Positions 48,501-60,963 are shown, counted from the stretch's first letter. The stretch is DNA of 64,000 bases from Nemopilema nomurai (GCA_003864495.1 ML133428.1:1-64000); one strand, 5' to 3'. Numbers and translations: made by a program. The notes: generated from the sequence alone by a model not told the origin.

Positions 48501-49525
48501 GAATTCATTAATTTTGTGAAAGAAATGAAATAAAAAACGTCAGTTCTAGCGAAAAGAAGTTCGCTTCAGGTTCGGGAAGCACTAGGTGCAAACCACTACC
48601 GCAGCCTCGTTATCGCTATTCATTCTGCTTCAGTACTGGACAATGTGGATGGTGATCAGACTGAGCACGTGCAGGAGTTCCTCAGGCAGCTCAACGCCAC
48701 CAACAATACAACGTCACACTTGAGTAGAAAGCGGCGAGGCATCATGGACAAGTTCACGCGGTGGTCGCATGGCAACTGGTGTGGCGCCTACACAGGGGGC
48801 TACGAGAACCACTGCAAGCGGGCTCGAGGGGTGTGCAAGGCGCCTTACAATACTGTGTCCGAAGCATGCAAGACTTGTAACCCCCCAGTTGATAGGATCG
48901 ATGCGCACTGCATGGAACATGACAGGCAAGCTTTTCGAAATCTTGATGTCACTTGATGGCACAATCTGTATTGGCACATTCCAATTTCTGTCACTTCATG
49001 TATTTTTAGAAATGACTCTCTAAAAGATTTGGCTAACTTTTTAGCTGAATAAAACTACGTTCAAATTTAAATCACTCTGCTATACTATTCGTGCAAATGC
49101 TGGACAGGCTCAAAGAGAAGGAACTGCTTTTAAAACTTCCAAAGTCGAAAGTGGTGATATTCTAGATTGAAATATTGTAATCTTTTTGACATTGCAGATG
49201 TCTTTTGGAATACGGCCCAGGGCCAAGCGCATGCTTGCCACAAGGAAACAGATGTTCGTGCGATTACAAGCTTGTTGTAGGATCGATACAAAGTGGAATC
49301 TCATGTTTGTACGGAGGGGAAGCTGAATGCGCAAAGGCATCTGCCACTATTGGCGCTCTTTTCACAAGCGTGTTGTCCTGTTGGTTTCCAAGCAAGGTCT
49401 GCTTCCCTGGGGTAAAGATTGAATGCGGTTGTTCTGCCTGTAGTTGTCCTAGCGTTAAGGTGGTCAAGACTTGTGTCCCATTCAAGTTCTGTGTCCCGTT
49501 TGGATCAGGCAAAGTGGCATGGTAG
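45576..49525 (+). CDS. BRICHOS-domain type II membrane pro-protein with C-terminal PLA2-like domain
   Basis: Exons: 45576-45606, 46401-46553, 46710-46903, 47201-47314, 47619-47717, 48015-48171, 48634-48925, 49198-49525; 1368 nt, 455 aa, in phase. Residues 1-26 are cytosolic-like and 27-50 a membrane helix (ILAAIFGFALAVCVIGALYI). BRICHOS spans roughly 70-230: conserved Asp in VVVQDFGN (D123), Cys in GTTKCLKTTL (C142) followed by MIPKDLL, and the second Cys in NGIECFDY (C227). A basic RKRR site (281-284) fits furin cleavage. The C-terminal part (285-455) has a WCG calcium-loop-like motif (298-300), a Cys-rich segment and PVDRIDAHCMEHD, matching the His-Asp core of secreted phospholipase A2, then a long Cys-rich tail. 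BRICHOS domains are chaperones for the segment released after cleavage. Catalytic activity is inferred. The start exon rests on phase and splice sites only. Some PLA2s are venom components; nothing here proves that. Confidence 0.8.
45890..46026 (+). repeat. Dispersed repeat family R1, copy B
   Basis: This is in intron 1 of the BRICHOS/PLA2-like gene and aligns with 16621-16790 across shared blocks (GTGTTTTGTGGTACAGAACT, GCTAGAAGTAGCGAAACTAG, TTCGACACTCCTT). It is the best of the three matches and establishes that the element is repeated. Confidence 0.55.
46930..47010 (-). mobile_element. tRNA-like fragment / SINE head (B box)
   Basis: On the minus strand GAGTTCGAGTCCC is a good RNA polymerase III B box, preceded by AGGGGTCGT and followed by ACACGGGTCGG, as in the T-arm of a tRNA-derived SINE. 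An A box and a foldable cloverleaf are not apparent. It lies in the intron after exon 3 of the BRICHOS/PLA2-like gene. It could be the 3' half of an old SINE or of a tRNA pseudogene. Confidence 0.45.
47350..47510 (+). repeat. Dispersed repeat family R1, copy C (diverged)
   Basis: A weaker relative of 16621-16790 in another intron of the BRICHOS/PLA2-like gene. Shared pieces are ATGCTTCGTGATACAGA, GCATACTAAGTACTTTTGC, TTTTTCGTCCGA and TTGACCAAAAGCTGAC. Confidence is lower than for the other pair. Confidence 0.4.
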
Positions 49526-50770
49526 ACCAACTGAAAAGAAACTACTTGATAGTTGCACTACATAGCCGAAGATATGCACCTGAAATTGCAGGTTGTTGCA
49601 CGTAGGGAGGGTCCGCTGTTGATTGACAGTAGAGAAGGCCCTCTGACAATAGATATCAAACCGCTGCACACCGAGGAAAAGCGATCACTGTAAACAATAG
49701 TTAATACTATCAGCTATTATTAGACAATGTACTGCCTTCTGTCATTTGCCTGTAAACTGATACATAACCATATACTACAGCAGGGACGTAGGAAGCACCC
49801 AAGAAGTGTATGCAGATAAAAAAATGAACACATGAATACTCCTATTTTTTTTTTAATTGGAAGGGGAGCTTTCTATCTTGCATATTCACTGCAGGGATTT
49901 TAAGGGCACTTTTGTATGGAATGGCCAAAAAGGGGAAACATGACCCCTCCGGTCCCTAGCTCCTACGTTACATATAGACTTCATTTATGCTCTAAGCTTA
50001 AAATAACTCTAATTCAAAATTGCAAATTCTACTGTGCTATTTACATGCTGATAATTCGTAGAGCAAGTCACATGCCTTGTGTTATGTGTCTTTGGAGAAG
50101 ACGAGATCGATAGTGATTGACAGCAAAAGCTTGCAACCTTGGCGTAAAGATACGTAATTTATTCAGGCAGCATTGCATACGTCGACACACCCTGGGCAAG
50201 ATAATGTGCTGACATGATGCTTTATGTATTCCTCTGACGTAATTCTAATACAAAGCGTCAACAACAACTTTTGATGTACACTTTAACCCCAAGGGACAGT
50301 CACATCGGGAAGTCATTTGGCATCTTGCTCTATAGTGAGTTTGATACCCAGGAAATAATATAATAATAATAATAATATAATATAATAATATCATATTATA
50401 TTATTATTATATGGCTCTACCCGAACGTGCATGTGTGTGCAGTTAACGTTGTAAAGGAATTTAATACAGTTCGTTGAGGGTTACAACTACACCAAAGACG
50501 TAGAAGTTTGTGGTTTGCTTTGGACAATCACCTGCACGTGCAAATATACTCTTTTCGCGAAGAAATTCGGCGTAAACTGATCAATCACTCATTTTTGCAA
50601 AACGAGGTTGATTAAGTTACTGTAACCTCCAAAGTAATGGCAATATAATTTTTGGATTTCCATTCAAATGTACCTTTCGTCACCAATCCCTCTGGCAAAC
50701 CCTTGCTCCTGCGCCATGAGGTCATCTTGCTTACCATCTGAGCATAGGTTCCAGGAGCATTGCATGCTAA
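49526..50770. other. Convergent intergenic region
   Basis: Lies between the 3' ends of the BRICHOS/PLA2-like gene (plus) and the PAN-EGF-Gly-rich gene (minus). It contains an AT-only, self-complementary stretch (50352-50412; TAATAATATAATA repeats followed by their complement) and probably both 3' UTRs. No gene is seen. Confidence 0.5.
50352..50412. repeat. AT-rich imperfect palindrome
   Basis: A run of TAATAATA-type repeats up to about 50388 is followed by its complement (CATATTATATTATTATTATA), giving a potential hairpin or cruciform of some 20-25 bp per arm. This is most likely a simple-sequence expansion. Confidence 0.55.
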
Positions 50771-53700
50771 CTAAGGAATTTCTTTGATCACAACATACCC
50801 GTAATGGTTCTTGTTGCCACCACTTATCCCAAAGCAGGAGTTGGCAATTGCTAAGGCTTTGTTGCAGTACGAGCCACCACCCCCTCCTCCTTGATGCGAA
50901 TGCGTACCAGACCCCCCTCCGGAATAGCCTCCACCCCCTCCTGATGCACCATTATCCTCACTGCCTCCTCCACCTCCCCCAAATCCGCCTACTGCCCCAG
51001 GAGCAGGTCCGCCATTGTTGCCAGAGTTCATTGTACCGGCTAGGCCTCCCACCCAGTTCTGCACTCTTGATCCTCCACGGTCGCCATGCGAGTTGCTTGT
51101 TCGAGCCACTCCTTCACCCAGCCATCCAGCCCCAACACCCCCGGGGTAGCTCCCTGTGTTGCAGCACTGTCCTGGCTGTCCGCCAACGCCCCCTGTCCCC
51201 ATTTGAGCCTTAGCCTTCCCAATAGTGTCAGTGCCATTTTCATTTTGGCTTCCGTCCACTCCGTTCCAGCCATTGGAAGCTCCTCCGCCACCTCCAGCGG
51301 CTATGAGTAGAACGTTTGATGTGGTGTAAACGAAGCTGCCGCCCCCTCCACCGGTACCTGCGTTGTCTTCCACTGACTTGCCCAACGATGAAGCTGTCTG
51401 CGTTGTAGCTGCGCCTCCTTCCACCTCCACAGAATTGCCGCCACGATGGCCTACGACAATATTGAGTGTTGTTCCACTTGTGAGATGGAATTCTCCTGCC
51501 ACCAGAGCCCCATTGCCACCACAATAGAGACCTGGATAGTCACCATAATTGGTAAGGTGACTCCCACCTTTAGCCCCTGCAACTTTGATTTGGTAGGTTG
51601 CTGTTTTGGGTACACTGTACGTTTTGATGAGCCCGGAGCGGCCTGTCCTCCCGTCGGTTGTGAAGGGTACGCCATCTCCTGGAAAGCAATGGGTAAGTAA
51701 TGCAGCTTGGTGTAACTGCAGCCATGATGGTGATGCACCAGAAACATGGCCGTCTTTAATTCACAATAATCTAATAAATCACGCTAAAAGGAACTCGCTG
51801 CTTACCCAAGTTACTGCAGACTGGCGTCGTGCATCCAAAGGAACAGGTTTGCGCTGCAAAACAGTTGCTCAGACAGTTACTTCTCTTGCAGTCTGCTAGT
51901 CTCTATTGAAAACACTTTTTTCTACAAAGCGCTGAAGACAACACATGGCTACTAGTTAAATTCTATACGACCCGTCGCCACAAAATGAATAACTACAAGC
52001 TGTTTGCATCTCAAATCTGTTTGCCCTTTCTTTATATCATCTCTGCATGCCGCCAACTTTCAATAAAGAGCATAGATTTTCATAACATTTATTACACTTA
52101 ATCTATGATATAAAAGAACGATTAATATTTCATTTTTAATGAACTCCAGAGCACAAAAAGGTGAAATAAACTTTTTGAGGACATCGTTCAAAATATCATG
52201 CCACTATTGTCACTGGACAATATAACTTCTTTAATATTCCTGCTTTGATGTCAGTTTTTGCTTGTCGCGTATCATAGCACCAGTTTACAGCTGTAAATTC
52301 ACTCTAGGCTAATCAAGCATAGCGGACAAATCTTGATTGGTTGTTGGCGAGATCCCCTTCCTGGGAATCCTCCAGGCAATACACCAATCAAGATTTGTCC
52401 GCTATGCTGGCTAATCATAAAGTTTCTACATGAAAACAAGCCAGAAAAAACGAGCTATAGTTTGAAGGATATACTTGATTCGCAAAATTCCCCCTCGTAT
52501 CCCTGTAAGCACTGGCACATGACCGTCTCCTTGTAGGCAGCACATGTTCCGTTGTTCTTGCATGGTTTGCTTGTACATGGGTCGTAATCTGAAGAAAAAA
52601 CCAGTTTTGAAGCCTGAGGCATCAACCGAGACATGAGATTAATCTCGATCCATTCTCTGGTAGTCACTCGGGTAGTCATCTTGGTACTTTCCCTATGGCC
52701 CCAAGAGACTGTTAGGACATTCCAGGCACAGACAAGTAATATGAGCAGCCTAGCTTGATAACTCAAGTAGCCTTAATTCGTTGTTATCAAGATAAATAAT
52801 TAATATTACATCTTGTTGCTAGTCATACACTGAGCTTGCTCTGTAGCATAACCTGGTGTATCCTTTACGTAGCTTGTCCCTTCTCGCTCATGTAATTTGC
52901 TCGGTAACTATAATCTTGACAGTGCACGCTCAGCGTTGATTACTCGTAATTTGGAGTTCAGAGAGTGTGCCCACGAAGTGAAGAACTTAGAGTAAAATGC
53001 ACGAGATTGCTCAAGTGAATACACTTGTCTTTGTCTCGAGTGAATTCAAGTTACACGAAGTGAGAGATATGTAAATGAATCCGCCCTCAGCCAACAGCTT
53101 GTTTACAAATGATACAGCTAGACTTTGCTGTTCACAATGGGTTTACTTTATAAATTTTCAATTTTCAGCATCAGATAAGTAAAGACGTATGCAGTGAAGT
53201 GACATTCTGCTGATTGCTTCACCCTTGTTTCGAAGAAACGCAGCATGAAAATGCAAGGCCAAGTATATTTCAAGCGACACACTTACGACAGATGTACCCT
53301 TCCGGATTTTCGCATGACTCGATACAGGTCTTTCCGATAGGACATGAATTAGCATTGCATCGACTGGCAATCTAGAAAAGAACGCAACCGAATGCGTAAA
53401 ATACATGCCTAGAAAGTGCTTCTATATCTTAAAGGATTCGTAACCAAAAACAAACAGAAGTGATTTTAGATTAAATAGCATTTTCCTTGAGCGCTGTTCT
53501 TCAAGCTGGTAAGTTCTTTAAAGAATCATCTTGTTGGTAAGACATTTTGGATGCCTAATGTAGATCACAGCAAACATCGTTGTTGTTGTTGTCATACCAA
53601 AGCAGATGGAGTGGGCTGGTTGAATGTTATTGTCTGCTAGCTTTATCTCAAACTGTTGAAAGGGAAAGGAACGGTCCAGGTCATTTTACAAAAGATTAAA

Positions 53701-56206
53701 AGCCGTACATAACAATTATGCTTCCTCTTAATAACAAAAAAGTCTTCCCTTGCAGTAAGAACTCACGTGATCATCGTCTTTTTATTTGCATATCTATTTG
53801 ATAATGGAACTAAGTTGAATAAAGGTGGAACGTAATTACAGCAAAAAGCTTGAAGTACATTTTTCGCAAGTCACTATTCAGAAAATCACCGCATTTATGA
53901 AACTGCATTTTGCTCTCGAACTTCCTTGGGACGACTGCTCCCTTTTCTTCCCTACTCCCACAAACTCAATAAAATCAAATTGAAAGAAATCCGACATAAG
54001 ACGCATTGGGTTATAACAGGTAATTCTTGGTGCTGAGAAAACTTGCTCCCTTGTAAGTTTCAGCTAGGCGTTTATATTCAAAGTGCCTTTTTTATGAAAC
54101 TTTGAGAAACCAAGTGAAATGGCTGTCTCTTAATCATGACTAGTATCCAGTTTTTCCTTTTTGGTGCATTAAAAAGAAAGCGAAAGAATTGCTCGGGTTA
54201 ATTTTGATTCAAGAATGTTGGTTGTGAAAACGGGTTACTAATTGGTTTATTGGCGGCAAAAGCTTATCGTAGACATGCAGGTCAAACCGATGATCAGTTA
54301 TCGTGCTTAATCACTGGTTTTCTTTTGTGCCTAGAAACAAAGGGTATAGCCTGATAGTTTCGTCTAAGAACAAGCGCACATTCACTCTCGACACGTACGG
54401 TACAAGATGTTTGGTTCAGCTTCAGGCAACCTAAGTAGTTAAAACTTTACAATCTGAGCAAATTTGCTTGCCGCCTTCTTTAATCAAAGTAAGTGAATAT
54501 CGAACCAGTTTCTAACAAGGAAGCACAAAAGATTTGGTTTGAATCAGATCAAAGAAAAAGCAAAGTAATTTGACAAAAATCAATTCCTTTCAAGCAAGTC
54601 TATATTATATTTACATAAACAAAGGCGAGGCACCTGTAGGAAGATTGAAACGCCGTTCAGAGCGAAACGATTAAGCCATATATCTGGTTTCCAAGTAGAC
54701 AGGTGGGAATTTGAAGCAACACAAGCTAGAGAAACTCATAAAAATTTTCGCCAAAGAAATGATTTACTGTTGGAGAATTAAACAACTTCTTTTTATACCT
54801 ATTACTTCATGTTAAGCTGTCAGAAAATGAAAACCAAAACTGTTAAAATTTAATTGTAAACTTAAAGCCAGGAAATTATTTAGGTGGAGAATTTTCAAAA
54901 TAAAAATTGTTATGATATTTTGCAAGTAAATTTGCTGAGATTGACTAAGATTTCAAGAATCCTAAAGATTCATTTGAGTTTTGATGTCTAATTTAATATT
55001 TACTGTCATGGCTAAAATTGCTATGGAAACAGGTAGATGAACGGACGCACTCGAATATTTGGCTTCAGCTTTTAGATCTGAAATAGAACTCTAGATTTTT
55101 GAATTTTATTGGACTTTTAGATATTTTGCGATACGGTGCTAATCATTACTTACTTTTAAACTAACATCCTTGCATAGAAAAATCAGATTGTCACCAAAAA
55201 CTTTTTCACTAAAGCTGATGTTGGTACAGATGAAATAAGATTTAGCGCAGATAGATATATATCGAAGTAGTTTTTACTTAAAACATTTTACCCGAAAATA
55301 TTACGCGTACTAACAATATTTCAAAAACGCACGATTTCATGCTTTTGGTAATAACTGTATATCATGAAGGATCAACTATGTCGGATCTGAGGGGGTTTCT
55401 TTCCTTCGCAACATGTTGCCAATCTAACTTTATAGGTAGTGCATATTTAAATGGACATGGTCAGCTTCTATTATGTTTATAATGGTTAGTATGAATATGT
55501 TTGGCCTCTTTGTTCTTTTCACATCGGCATAGTAACCTGGAAAATTGATGAGCATACTTGCTGAAACTATGAACAGATAAGTTTGAAACTATGAACAGAT
55601 AAGTTTGGCCAAGGGTCATTGGAAACGTTTGGATGTCGATGGAAGTCTTGCTCATCCTCTCACCAGAGTAAAAGCAAAATAAGATGGTCTCAATTGAGAA
55701 AACAATTTGCCTCGGCAAGAAGTAATCTGAAACATGCTTAAGCTCTCATAGAGCAACGATGATTTTAGTTGCCTTGGCTACAGACGATGATGCTTACTAT
55801 GAATAGACTGTACTGCAATTAGAGAATTGCTTACCGCCCGCAATGCCACATAATGATGCCAGCCCACGGACTGTTGCCATTTTGCCTCCCCAGCGCCTTC
55901 TCCGATCAGTTCACAGTCATGCAGCCCCTGAGGGGATTTGGTTCCTTGGAAATTCAACGAATCGCAGTGGCTCGTGGCGGTACACGCCGAATGACAAGCG
56001 AACAGAGATGGCAGTGCCACACTTCTGATGATTCCGTTGGTTCGCCTCTGGTCCACCTGGTCCACACCGAATGCTCCAGTGCGCCGGCATGCTAGTCTTG
56101 TCACTTGACCATTGCTCTTGGTAAAGGTTAGCAACACCAAACACGCAATGAAAAACAAACCTGTTTGCAGCATCGCGAAGACCGTCTGGTCACTCGCTCG
56201 ACTCAT
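50771..56206 (-). CDS. Secreted PAN/Apple - Cys-rich - EGF - glycine-rich domain protein
   Basis: Minus-strand exons: 55835-56206 (ATG 56204-56206), 53287-53371, 52475-52588, 51806-51853, 50771-51678; 1527 nt, 508 aa, in phase. Order: signal peptide around residues 12-34 (MLQTGLFFIACLVLLTFT), PAN/Apple-like domain to about 120 (LFACHSACTATSHCDSLNFQ, HDCELIGEG), a compact Cys module (CNANSCPIGKTCIESC), a six-Cys EGF domain in exon 3 (CKNNGTC, CQCLQGYEGEFC), a short CSFGCTTPVC linker, then about 300 residues with GDGVPFTTDGRTGRSG, TYSVPKTATYQIKVAGAKGG and many GGGGG runs, ending in YGYVVIKEIP. The last region resembles the glycine-rich domain of ALK/LTK receptors (PF12810 type). There is no transmembrane or kinase region after it, so it is probably a secreted matrix or ligand-like protein. 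Function is not known; the domain set suggests extracellular binding. Confidence 0.82.
52316..52408. repeat. 26-bp perfect inverted repeat (hairpin) in an intron
   Basis: 52316-52341 and 52383-52408 are exact reverse complements (outer end AGCATAGCGGACAAATC), with a 41-bp spacer. Beyond the arms, GCTAATCA-like sequence also appears on both sides in direct rather than inverted order. It lies in the intron between exons 3 and 4 of the PAN-EGF-Gly-rich gene. It could be a tiny foldback MITE or a small-RNA hairpin precursor. Confidence 0.7.
55563..55607. repeat. Two-copy tandem repeat, 21-bp unit
   Basis: GAAACTATGAACAGATAAGTT occurs twice back to back in the first intron of the PAN-EGF-Gly-rich gene. 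This looks like a simple local duplication. Confidence 0.7.
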
Positions 56207-59200
56207 GCGACTGCGTTGCGAGTTGCTCTGGTTGCCGCTTTTCGGTCGCTGCGTAGTCAGGGGGGCTTCACACTGGAATCAATTACATGCCCGAGATGTT
56301 TCTACCTTTCTGATTTAACCATATGGTTTAACTCAATAGGCGATCTAAAATTGCGTATGAATGTAAATGTGAATTTCCACCTAAACACATTTCCACGCCT
56401 GAATACACTTCCAGCTGGGTGTTGGAGACGCAGATATGAGCCGGCTCCGGTTGATTCAAGTCAGCATCAGCCACCGGCTCTTTGCAGCTTTCTCGTTTCA
56501 GGCTTGTCATTACTTCATAAATAAATGCGTAAAATATTTATTTTTTGCGTTAAGATCCTTAATCCATTCTTCACGAACACTTGTTTCAAGGAGGCCCCTT
56601 GAAAATTGCAACTACGAATATCGTAGAAATATTTCGAAAAACTTGAAATTACATAAAATAACAAAACCAAAATTCTACACACTTAAAGTAATTTTCTCGC
56701 TCCACATCCATGGCAACATACAATTATAAAAAAATTGACAAAATGATGAGCAAGTTGCCAATCAAAACATTGTTTACAATATAATTGACTTCATATTTTA
56801 AAAATATAAATATTGGAAAAGTATTACTAATTCCAAAAACATTCTTCACATCCATACACAAAAGTGATCACAGATCACTGACTGTATTTGGGAAGGGTTT
56901 TCAAGCTATATCAACAATAAACACAAGAATAAAGAGCATACAGAAGGATTCTGTTCCTGATTGCAATAACGGTTTCATAAAGAGGTGACAGGGAAGGGCA
57001 CAAATAGAGTTTACACCATGAGTTGAGTCTGGTGCTCCATATTAGCCAACAAGTTTTCCAGCAGTCTTGGGGTCACGTTCGTTATGATCATAGCAGTTGT
57101 AACAATACTGATAATTGGTCATTTATCTTACAAAGTCCAATTTGTTTTGATGATGCCCTACGTCTGAGGATTGCAGGTGGATAAGTCAACGGGACTAAAA
57201 GAAAACAACACATCTTTGTCTCGTTTGTTAGGTAGACAGGTGACTCGATCGAAAGGACAGAAGCATCTCCCGGGATACCCAAAGTCTCTATATTGAATGC
57301 TTTTCTTTTTGTAGCTGCAGGCACTGATTTCTTAATCGATCATCATGACAGCTGAGAATAACTTTATTTTGTTGAAGTAAAGATTACAACTGGCTAATGT
57401 TTTAACCACATACAGAGTATGTAATATGTGCGATGGGTGTAGTTATTTCAACATTGCCTTTGACTTCTTCAGTGCACTTTCCCAAACGAAATCGACGGTC
57501 TTGAAAATTTAATGCAAATGGCCGCCTTAAGATTATTCCTGTTAATGGAAGTTTCAGTTTAATTTCAAAGCGTATCCTAGCATTAGCAGAACCAGTTCAA
57601 AAATTATCAAAACGGAAAGGTGCTTGACATTGAACTATCATATAGCTCCTTCCACTATAAAGGTAGTTGAAAAAGTTCCTATAAAAGGTCAAGGTTTCTC
57701 CGGTATATTAATGAAGTGTTTTCTGTCTTCGTTAAACTGAAGTGGCTACGCAAAGTTAGTCACAGTTTGATGCAAGGTAATTTTGAGCTATGGAATGCCT
57801 ACTCGCTATATAATTCTCTTTATCAAAACCAAGGCCATTATAATACTAACAATTGGTTGCAAGTTATGTGCAAGTTTCAAATTATTATTGCCATTTGAAA
57901 ATGTTAACATAGGAAATTTGTTTGCTTAGATGGCCTAATAAAATACCATAAACATGCTTTCAAAGATTCATGGAAAGGTGGATCCTTAGTTCTAAACTTT
58001 AATATACACGTAAACTATTCGCTTCTTTCTCCCATTGCGTTGTCTCTTTTGCCATTTAAGTATACTACATTTGATACCCATATCAATGGGGAGAACTGAC
58101 TAACTTTAAGAAAAATGATGATGGAAATAACAGTAATTGCATTTTATTCAAACCTGAGACTCTTCTAAGGAAAACGACATTGCATAGCATATCTTTGCAC
58201 TAGTAAAATCGTATTTATCATACAATGTATTTGGACGAATGTTCAGAGGTGGAAAATATCAACTACTCTCTGAGTATAAAACTAATCAAATCTAAACTGA
58301 AATATTCAAATAAAGTGATTGACTCTTTCCTCCTCTGTCATTGCAAGGAATTTTTATGTCTTGGGGCATAAATTTTTATTGAATGTGTAGGTAGATGCAA
58401 AATGAAATTGCACTAAGGCTTAAGGATTCTTCTGCTTGTATGGATCCCTTCGCGCTAAGAGTCTTATAATTTGGCTTGCCCCATTCCAAAGTTTGCATTC
58501 CTTGTGTTTTTAATCCTATTTACTTCATGCCATACAGTTCCAGGTTCAACTTGAAGTTGTTATAGACTTCATAAAGTTTTGATGCTTTCAAAAACAAATC
58601 CGTTATCAAAGCATCGGAGAAATTCTCTAAAAATCTATGAAAACTGAGAAATGAAAATAGAAAAGCCATTCTCGCCAAGCACTATTTCTTATGACTTTAA
58701 GCACTCGATGTATAATCGATGATGATTTCACCTACATTTGAATAAAACAGAATGAAATCAATTAGACTAACTCGAATATGATCTGTTGATTATCAAGTCT
58801 GACGTCCTATTGTTGAATAAAAACTTTGATAAAAGATATTAAAAAATGATAAAAAACGCTATTAATCAATATAAACTTAGCTGAAACTATATTCACCAAG
58901 CCGAGAAAATCGTAATGCAAACAAATCTTTTTGTTGATTTAAACACAGTTGACCAAAGTCCCAAACGTGAAGGCCGAGTTTAAACATGATTAGATAGATG
59001 ATGTGTTTGCACAGACCCAGGTGAATCAATGTACGCCGTAATCTGCTGAACATGTTTCAACTCGAAGGATACTAAGAAGTCCCTTGTTTATCCTCCATCA
59101 AGCTGATGACATGTCTTATTGTGTTCACAACGTTATGTATTTACCCTGAACCACAGTTGAATCAAAACGCTTAGAAAAAGAAACTTTCAGCATTAACTTG

Positions 59201-60782
59201 TATCAATACATGGGACCCGTTTTGTCGATAAAGTGTGTTTGAAATCCTGTCAATATAGTGAGAAATTTTCGTTTGATGTTTCCATGCTGTGTGGTTTACC
59301 ATTTTCGTAGTAGGCGGGAATAAAGCAACTGGTATCACAATAAGTTAGTCAATAAGGTGCGGCAAATATCTAAAGCAACTAAAATCGTAAGCAATAAAAG
59401 AACGGTTCAGCTGTTCAATGAAAAGCTATGAATTTAATTTCATCTAGATTGCATGCCACTGCTGTAATTAATTATAACTGGAATGTTATTACAACGAATT
59501 TTCATGCCTTTTCCAATAGCAATTAGAGAAATAATTTGTTATAGACTACTTCTCTTTGTCACATACTAAAGCAAAGATTATTTAAGCAAATTTTAATTGT
59601 TTACGTCTCTGAAATGCATGAATTTACTCTTTTCGGCTTATTTCAAGCTGTGCGCTTTGCCATTTCTTTATTCTTCAGTGGTAAAAATGGAGATGCAGAT
59701 CAGAAAACTGTGACAACATAGCTATGATTTTGTCGTAGCTATGTTATGAAGTGAGAGGAAGCGGAGGTAAAAATCTGAAAATGCCTCCTTCTGGCAAGAA
59801 TGTGTGCAGAATACCTCCTTTAGGGTACAAGTAGAATTCGACACATATACATTTCAATACTGTTTGAAGGCTACATACTCTAAGTTCATTAGTAATTTAA
59901 GTGCCTACTATGGCCTTTTTTCAAATCGAATTTAATGCTTGACAAACCTCTCAACTAAGAACAATACATGAAAGTTAGGCATTGGATGGAATCCCGAACG
60001 TTTGCATAACCGCATGTCAGATTCGTGTTTTAAAAAAAGTTATCTTAAGCACTATGTTGGTGTCACATTAATCTTCATTCGGTGTAAGAAATGGTGTATT
60101 TTGGCATGACGATGGCTAAATATAGCAACTAGGTAGGAGTATATGAACACAAAGAAATTCTTCTCACGAGTTACATGGTGACATGCTATGGTTGGCTAGC
60201 AAGAATAGCATTGAAGATCTAACTCTGAGTCAGATCAAATGCCTCTATTTTTATCACTGAAATGTTGTATGGCAGTCAAAACAATTGAAACATTGATAGC
60301 CAATTGGATGGCATATAGCAAAGAGACTTCTGGACGAGTGAATAGAGACCTTCCTACTATTGTGATTGCATGCCCATGTTGACGTTGAAGGACATAGGAC
60401 TCAATAACGGGTTCCTGTTAAACAACAAAATCAAGACAAACACTAGTGTCTTATGCGAAAAGCAGCTTTCTTTGGCAATCCTCGTATGATTACATCTATT
60501 GTTTTCGTCAAGGAAATTGAAAAACAGCTCGTTTCATTAGTTATGAAGTAAAGAATTGCTAACGAAAAGACCGGCGATTGTTAACGACCTGTTACTTTCG
60601 AGGTCATTATGCTAGCAAGATGTTTATCTATTGGGTTCTTTACAAATACGTCATGTAGTTGCATCTTGATAATGAAATTGCCTTCGTAATCTTCAAAGAT
60701 GACAAAGGTAATTTGATTTGCATGGAAATGGCTCCAGCTACACAACATTATATTTAGCTAAAAGAAAATTCTTTTATTGCCA
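56207..60782. other. Gene-poor stretch upstream of the PAN-EGF-Gly-rich gene
   Basis: About 4.6 kb with no recognisable coding exon. It should include the promoter of the minus-strand gene starting at 56206. A short hairpin (arms AACATAGCTA / TAGCTATGTT) is at about 59716-59748. Otherwise it is plain AT-rich DNA. Confidence 0.5.
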
Positions 60783-60963
60783 ATAGACCCCTTTCACATT
60801 CGTTTATGAAAACGAGACTCGGAGTTGAAAACGAAGCTAACGCTGTAAGGAACTTCGTGAGACCTGTTATTGTGACCTGGTGACGGTAGAAAATACTGTA
60901 TTTCTTTGCAAAAAACCTCGATAAAATGGATCAATCCCAATCTTTGTTGTCGGAAACAAGTCT

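Noticed and set aside
50848..51213. 121-codon plus-strand frame
   Set aside because: Antisense of the glycine-rich exon; its proline/leucine/histidine-rich composition is the complement of GGN codons.
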